From assembly GCF_004295665.1 (NCBI RefSeq), contig NZ_CP034759.1:4092001-4156000 (forward strand): DNA of 64,000 nt, written 5' to 3'. Source of the stretch: Litorilituus sediminis. Lineage in GTDB: Bacteria; Pseudomonadota; Gammaproteobacteria; Enterobacterales; Alteromonadaceae. Below, one piece after another: positions 59,580 to 64,000 of this stretch. The notes beneath the pieces were generated by a model. It was not told where the DNA came from. It worked only from the letters and a program-made list of their open reading frames with translations, and ran no database searches. Numbering within the stretch: the first letter of the stretch is position 1; every line of letters starts with the position of its first letter. A program made the position numbers and the translations under genes.

Positions 59580-62500
59580 ATGAACTTAAAACACTTTTGT
59601 GGCTTAAATATTAGTACTAGCTTGCGCGTATTTCTTTTAGTGCCTTGGTTGGTCATACTTTATTTTGGCTGTGTGCAAATTCATCATTACTCGAGTGAGA
59701 TTCAACAGGCAAGGCAGGCGAGTTTATCGCTAGATATTTCTTTGCAGATAGAGCAACTGATTCATGAACTGCAAAAAGAGCGCGGTTTAACCGAAGGCTT
59801 TTTAGCAAATAATAGTGAAAGTTACCTCGCGGTTTTAATCAAGCAGCGTAATAAAACAGATAAACAGTTGTTACGTTTTCAGCAGCTTAAGGCGTTGTTT
59901 TTCACGAGTGAAATTCCGCTGGCTAGCATTGCCAGCCATCAAGTCATTAAGTCGGTCTATCAAGATGCAATAACAAGTTCAGACAATATTGTAAGTCAAA
60001 GGAAAAGCGTTGATTTACTTCTAGGTCGAAACTATTTTTATTTTTACTCAGATTTTATCGACCAACTAATTCGTTTGATTTCTCAAGTTCAGGTCGGTTT
60101 TCAAGAGATTGAGCAGAGCCGTTTTAGTTTAGATTTTATTAACTTTATTCGTTTGCAAGAAATATCAGGGCAAGAGCGAGGCTTTTTAAATGGTATTTTA
60201 AATGCTGAGCAAACTATTGTTAGTCAATTACAGCAGGTGATTTCTTACGGGCAATTACAAGACAAATTAATTGCAGATTTATTTTCCCTCTCAAGTGGCC
60301 ATCATCAAGATAAGTTAAAAGAGCACTTGGCATCACCCGTCAATACTCAAGTGTTTACAGTAAGACAGCGCATTTATCAAAAATTGATGAGAGAAGAATA
60401 TATTTATAAGCTTGAACATGAGCTGGGTTACGGCGGCTTAATTCACCACTTCAAAAACTATATTATTCGAGGCGAGCCACATTACTTAAATTTATTTGAG
60501 CAGCGTTATCAGATGGCGCAACATATTTTGAGTGCATTTCATAAGTTAGATGATTTATCAGCACAGGAAACCCTCGCGCTAACACAACTAGAGCAAACCT
60601 TTGCAGCTTATCGCAGTCAATTGGCTTTGGCAAAGTCATTAAAAGCACAAGGAGTGGAAATTGAACTGATTGATGAACAAGTTAGGATTGACGACAGTGA
60701 TGCCGTAAATGCTATTGGCACTTTACATCAATACGGCTTAAATATTGATGATAAATTGTGGTGGCAGATAAGCTCAGAGCGAATCGCTTTATTTCGCGAA
60801 ATCAGTGATTCTATCGGCGATGAAATGCAAAGTTTAGCCAGAAAGCAAGAATCAAGCGCTAGGTTAAACTTAGTTATCTATCTTAGTTTGTTTGCTGTTA
60901 TTTTCATTTGTGCCCTGTATTTATCTTTTTCTGTTGTAAAGCGCATTATTCAGAAAATTAAGTCCATTGCTGATGCCATGAAGCAAATGCAAATAGACCA
61001 CAAGTTTAATCAACCTCTTGCTGTGCAAGGTAAAGATGAAATAGCTGAAATGGCGGCGGCATTTAACCAGATGTTAGCTGAACGGATTAAGTCTGAAGGG
61101 GAATTAAAAATCTCTGCTGCGGTATTTAAATATGCCTCAGAAGCGATAATGATCACCAATGAAAACAATGAAATAGAAACAGTAAACCCGGCTTTTTGTG
61201 CTATTAGTGGTTATAGCGCTGACGAGGTGATAGGTCAAAATCCTAATATTCTTAACTCAGGTAAACATACCGCTAGCTTTTACCAAGCTATGTGGCAAGA
61301 GTTAGAGCAAAATAATTGTTGGCAAGGTGAGATTTGGAATAAACGGAAAAATGGCGAAATTTACCCTGAATTTTTAGCCATTAGCGTGGTAAAGGATAGC
61401 CATAATAAGCCTATTCAGTACATTAGCCTGTTCTCTGATATTACTAAACATAAAAAGTATGAAGAAGATATTTGGCTACAAGCAAATTATGATTCACTCA
61501 CTGGCTTGCCTAACCGTAAGCTTTGCTTAGAGCGCTTACATCATGAAGTAAATAAAAATCAATATCATAGCGGTCACTTAGCTTTGCTTTTTATTGATTT
61601 AGACCGCTTTAAAAACGTTAATGATACTTGGGGACACAATAGCGGTGATGAATTACTTAAGTTAGCGGCTATACGTATAAGACAGTGCCTTAGAGAGACA
61701 GATACCGTTGCCCGTTTTGGCGGCGATGAATTTGTTGTGATTTTAGCTGGAACAGCCAATCGCTTTGATATTGAGCGCATAACCAAGAATATTCTAAGAA
61801 GCTTATCTGCACCATTTCATTTATCTAATGATATTGACAGTGGTGGTAATGAAGCGGTTGTTTCAGCCAGTATTGGTATTACCATCGCACCTACTGACGG
61901 TTATGAAGTTGAGCTGCTACTTAAAAATGCCGATACTGCTATGTACCAAGCGAAGGAGTCAGGTAGAAACGCTTATAAATTCTTCACTGCCAGTATGAAT
62001 AAAACCGTTACCGCGCGTATGAAGGTTGAGCTTGCGCTGAGAAGGGCGGTAAAAAATAACGAGTTTGTTCTACATTATCAGCCGGTCGTATCGCTTAAAT
62101 CTGGAAATATAGTGGGCGCTGAAGCACTTATTCGCTGGCAGCATCCAACAGACGGTTTGGTATACCCTGATAGTTTTATTGCTATTGCTGAAGAGACAGG
62201 TTTGATTGAGACCATTGGTCAATGGGTGGTTATGCAAGCATGTAAAGATTTGAAAAATTGGCATAACCAAGGGTTAAAATTAAATGTTGCCGTGAATGTT
62301 TCTAGTAGGCAATGTAAGCAAACCAGTGCCACACCGATAGCTGAAGTCATTGAGACAGCACTGGCAGAGAATGACATTCAGCCGAATCATTTAAAAGTTG
62401 AGATCACCGAGAGTTTATTAATGGATAATTCCAAGGAAATGATTTCAACCTTACAAAAAATCCGCTCGCTTGGTGTTGCTATTCATATGGATGACTTTGG

Positions 62501-62789
62501 TACTGGCTATTCTTCGTTAAGTTATTTAAAACATTTCCCTATTGATGTTTTGAAAATTGATCGCTCTTTTATTGAAGGAGCAATAGATGATAAGACTGAT
62601 GCAAGTTTAGTAGAGGCCGTTGTTCTTATTGGTCACAGTTTAAACTTAAAGCTTGTGGGCGAGGGCATAGAAACGCAACAACATTTTGATTATTTGCAAT
62701 CTTTAGGTTGCGATTATGGTCAAGGTTATCATATATCTAAACCTATTCCGGCTCAGGCATTTATCGAGCTTTGTTTAAATAAGCGCTAA
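59580..62789 (+). CDS. NIT-HAMP-PAS-GGDEF-EAL membrane receptor for cyclic di-GMP turnover
   Basis: A 1069-residue inner-membrane protein. Residues about 15-37 form a membrane segment (VFLLVPWLVILYFGCVQI). A periplasmic NIT (nitrate/nitrite sensing) domain follows with LIHELQKERGLTEGFL and a second QERGFLNGIL segment. Membrane segment two (about 435-457) leads to HAMP and PAS domains (AVFKYASEAIMITNENNEI). The GGDEF domain has an intact GGDEF and I-site RETD. The EAL domain has GAEALIRW and DDFGTGYSSLSYLK. Both cyclase and phosphodiesterase motifs look active. I chose ATG at 59580 (GGAAG upstream) over an in-frame TTG at 59499. It sits between the miaB operon and ubiF. Confidence 0.9.
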   Translation: MNLKHFCGLNISTSLRVFLLVPWLVILYFGCVQIHHYSSEIQQARQASLSLDISLQIEQLIHELQKERGLTEGFLANNSESYLAVLIKQRNKTDKQLLRFQQLKALFFTSEIPLASIASHQVIKSVYQDAITSSDNIVSQRKSVDLLLGRNYFYFYSDFIDQLIRLISQVQVGFQEIEQSRFSLDFINFIRLQEISGQERGFLNGILNAEQTIVSQLQQVISYGQLQDKLIADLFSLSSGHHQDKLKEHLASPVNTQVFTVRQRIYQKLMREEYIYKLEHELGYGGLIHHFKNYIIRGEPHYLNLFEQRYQMAQHILSAFHKLDDLSAQETLALTQLEQTFAAYRSQLALAKSLKAQGVEIELIDEQVRIDDSDAVNAIGTLHQYGLNIDDKLWWQISSERIALFREISDSIGDEMQSLARKQESSARLNLVIYLSLFAVIFICALYLSFSVVKRIIQKIKSIADAMKQMQIDHKFNQPLAVQGKDEIAEMAAAFNQMLAERIKSEGELKISAAVFKYASEAIMITNENNEIETVNPAFCAISGYSADEVIGQNPNILNSGKHTASFYQAMWQELEQNNCWQGEIWNKRKNGEIYPEFLAISVVKDSHNKPIQYISLFSDITKHKKYEEDIWLQANYDSLTGLPNRKLCLERLHHEVNKNQYHSGHLALLFIDLDRFKNVNDTWGHNSGDELLKLAAIRIRQCLRETDTVARFGGDEFVVILAGTANRFDIERITKNILRSLSAPFHLSNDIDSGGNEAVVSASIGITIAPTDGYEVELLLKNADTAMYQAKESGRNAYKFFTASMNKTVTARMKVELALRRAVKNNEFVLHYQPVVSLKSGNIVGAEALIRWQHPTDGLVYPDSFIAIAEETGLIETIGQWVVMQACKDLKNWHNQGLKLNVAVNVSSRQCKQTSATPIAEVIETALAENDIQPNHLKVEITESLLMDNSKEMISTLQKIRSLGVAIHMDDFGTGYSSLSYLKHFPIDVLKIDRSFIEGAIDDKTDASLVEAVVLIGHSLNLKLVGEGIETQQHFDYLQSLGCDYGQGYHISKPIPAQAFIELCLNKR

Positions 62790-62875
62790 CTTATTTTTAG
62801 TAAAATTTCTCAGGCAAGTCATGAATGCATGGGGTAGAATGTTGGCAATGTAAATTGCTTAGTGAACAATAAGAG

Positions 62876-64000
62876 ATGGAAAATTTTGATTGTGTGGTAA
62901 TCGGTGGTGGCATGGTTGGTGCTGCTAGTGCACTATCTTTGGCAAACCTAGGCTTGCGAGTGGCTGTTGTTGAGCAATTTAAGCCTAAAGAGTTTGCTAA
63001 AGAGCAGCCGCTTGATCTGAGAGTTTCCGCTATATCATTAGCCTCACAACATTTACTCACCCAGTTAAACTGCTGGCAGCAAATAAAGCAATGGCGAACA
63101 TGTCAATATAAGCGTTTAGGGGTTTGGGAACTACCGTATGCTTATACCGAATTTAACGCTAAAGATATAGCACAAGAGCATCTAGGTGATATCGTAGAGA
63201 ATAGACTATTACAGTTAGCGCTCTGGCAGGAGCTTAACAGTAATCAGAATATATTTTTGTATTGCCCAGAAAGCTTAGTAGATATTGAACAATCAACAGA
63301 TAATGTGATTGTTACCCTAAGCAATTCTACTATAGCTACTAAGTTGCTGATTGGTGCTGATGGCGCTAATTCTAAGGTGCGACAACTCGCAGGTATTGGT
63401 ATAACAGGTTGGGATTATCAGCAATCAGCCATGTTAATCAATGTTGAAACTGAGTTCTCACAGCAAGATATTACTTGGCAGCAATTTACTCCCTCAGGTC
63501 CTGTTGCTTTTTTACCCTTGCCTGGGCAGAGCGAGCTTGGTGGTTATGCCTCATTAGTCTGGTATCACAGTAAAGCAGAAATTAAACGTCTCGCGTCAAT
63601 CTCTAACGCGCAATTAACGTCTGAAATACATCAATATTTTCCAAAGCGCTTAGGTAAAGTAAAGGTGATAGATAAAGCGTCATTCCCGCTTACGCGCCGC
63701 CATGCCAATAGTTATCAGCACAAGCGCATATTACTCGTTGGTGATGCAGCTCATACCATTAACCCTTTGGCAGGCCAAGGTGTTAATTTAGGCTTTAAAG
63801 ACGTAAAAGCATTGCAGAATGTGATTGCATCAGCAATAGCTAATGGTCAGAGTTGGCATAGTGACACTGTGCTTGGTGGCTATGAAAAGGCAAGACGACA
63901 TGATAATTTATTGATGATGTCTACTATGGATGCCTTATACACTAGTTTTAGTCACCCATCATCTTTAGTTAAATTTGCTCGTAATCTTGGCTTTTTAGCT
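62876..64000 (+). CDS. ubiF: Ubiquinone biosynthesis hydroxylase UbiF-type (3' truncated)
   Basis: 375 codons are visible without a stop; the gene runs off the window but is nearly complete (E. coli UbiF is about 390 residues). It is a flavoprotein monooxygenase of the UbiH/UbiF/VisC family. Features are CVVIGGGMVGAASALSLANLG (FAD), LLIGADGANSKVRQLAG, and HKRILLVGDAAHTINPLAGQGVNLGFKDV. The start ATG at 62876 follows AAGAG. It hydroxylates a ubiquinone precursor ring. The UbiF label rests on synteny: in E. coli ubiF also lies beside and divergent from miaB. UbiH or UbiI branches cannot be ruled out by eye. Confidence 0.85.
   Translation, partial: MENFDCVVIGGGMVGAASALSLANLGLRVAVVEQFKPKEFAKEQPLDLRVSAISLASQHLLTQLNCWQQIKQWRTCQYKRLGVWELPYAYTEFNAKDIAQEHLGDIVENRLLQLALWQELNSNQNIFLYCPESLVDIEQSTDNVIVTLSNSTIATKLLIGADGANSKVRQLAGIGITGWDYQQSAMLINVETEFSQQDITWQQFTPSGPVAFLPLPGQSELGGYASLVWYHSKAEIKRLASISNAQLTSEIHQYFPKRLGKVKVIDKASFPLTRRHANSYQHKRILLVGDAAHTINPLAGQGVNLGFKDVKALQNVIASAIANGQSWHSDTVLGGYEKARRHDNLLMMSTMDALYTSFSHPSSLVKFARNLGFLA

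Noticed and set aside
62797..63060. Minus-strand reading frame at the ubiF start
   Set aside because: It is antisense to the conserved FAD-binding N-terminus of ubiF and has no independent coding support.
1..64000. tRNA or rRNA genes
   Set aside because: No cloverleaf with T-loop GTTCRA and CCA-end pattern, and no rRNA-like segment, was recognised in the intergenic regions.

Overview
The window looks like a chromosomal segment of a marine gammaproteobacterium of the Alteromonadales, most like Colwelliaceae (Colwellia/Thalassotalea type). This rests on AT-rich DNA, conserved gamma-proteobacterial gene blocks (pabB-nudL-sdaA; miaB-ybeZ-ybeY-corC-lnt facing ubiF), PEP-CTERM secreted proteins, abundant TonB receptors and cyclic-di-GMP proteins. 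The assignment is inferred from protein character, not from a search. No rRNA, tRNA, CRISPR array or prophage was seen.

1-14.5 kb: the 3' end of an unknown gene, then an IS1182-type insertion sequence (620-2249) whose 26-bp target duplication is exactly a terminator-like palindrome. Next is a haem/iron block: a haem-type TonB receptor faces an overlapping three-gene operon (ExbB/MotA-like channel, DUF2149 protein, giant CobN-like chelatase with signal peptide and C-terminal anchor). This matches the HmuR/HmuU/HmuV/HmuS haem uptake and dechelation set. A Fur-like box lies between the divergent arms. A repeat lipoprotein and a FecA-like TonB receptor with its own Fur-like box follow.

14.5-22 kb: sdaA, nudL, pabB and class I fumarase. 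Then three small genes of unknown function are each followed by an attC-like element, with no integrase in view: probably a small orphan gene-cassette array.

22-33.5 kb: two PEP-CTERM proteins (one a zinc metalloprotease) with candidate sigma-54 promoters, two LysR regulators, a divergent KamA-family radical SAM enzyme under a Fur-like box, an exported metallo-beta-lactamase-fold hydrolase, cytochrome b561-YceI, HxlR-NudC and small unknown proteins.

33.5-38.5 kb: an operon for the end of the beta-ketoadipate pathway (pcaI, pcaJ, pcaF) with a class III aminotransferase inserted between pcaJ and pcaF. It faces an IclR/PcaR-type regulator, with a PcaR-like operator in between.

38.5-51.4 kb: rmuC, a 14-bp tandem repeat, an NSS transporter, a metallo-hydrolase paired with a voltage-gated channel having an acidic filter, prolyl aminopeptidase, an unusual MiaA homologue, an alkyltransferase-like protein, kynurenine 3-monooxygenase, a small heat-shock protein with a sigma-32 promoter, and an exported thiol peroxidase.

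51.5-64 kb: a receiver-CheC protein with a PAS-GGDEF cyclase, the lnt-corC-ybeY-ybeZ-miaB operon, a NIT-HAMP-PAS-GGDEF-EAL receptor, and ubiF running off the window end.
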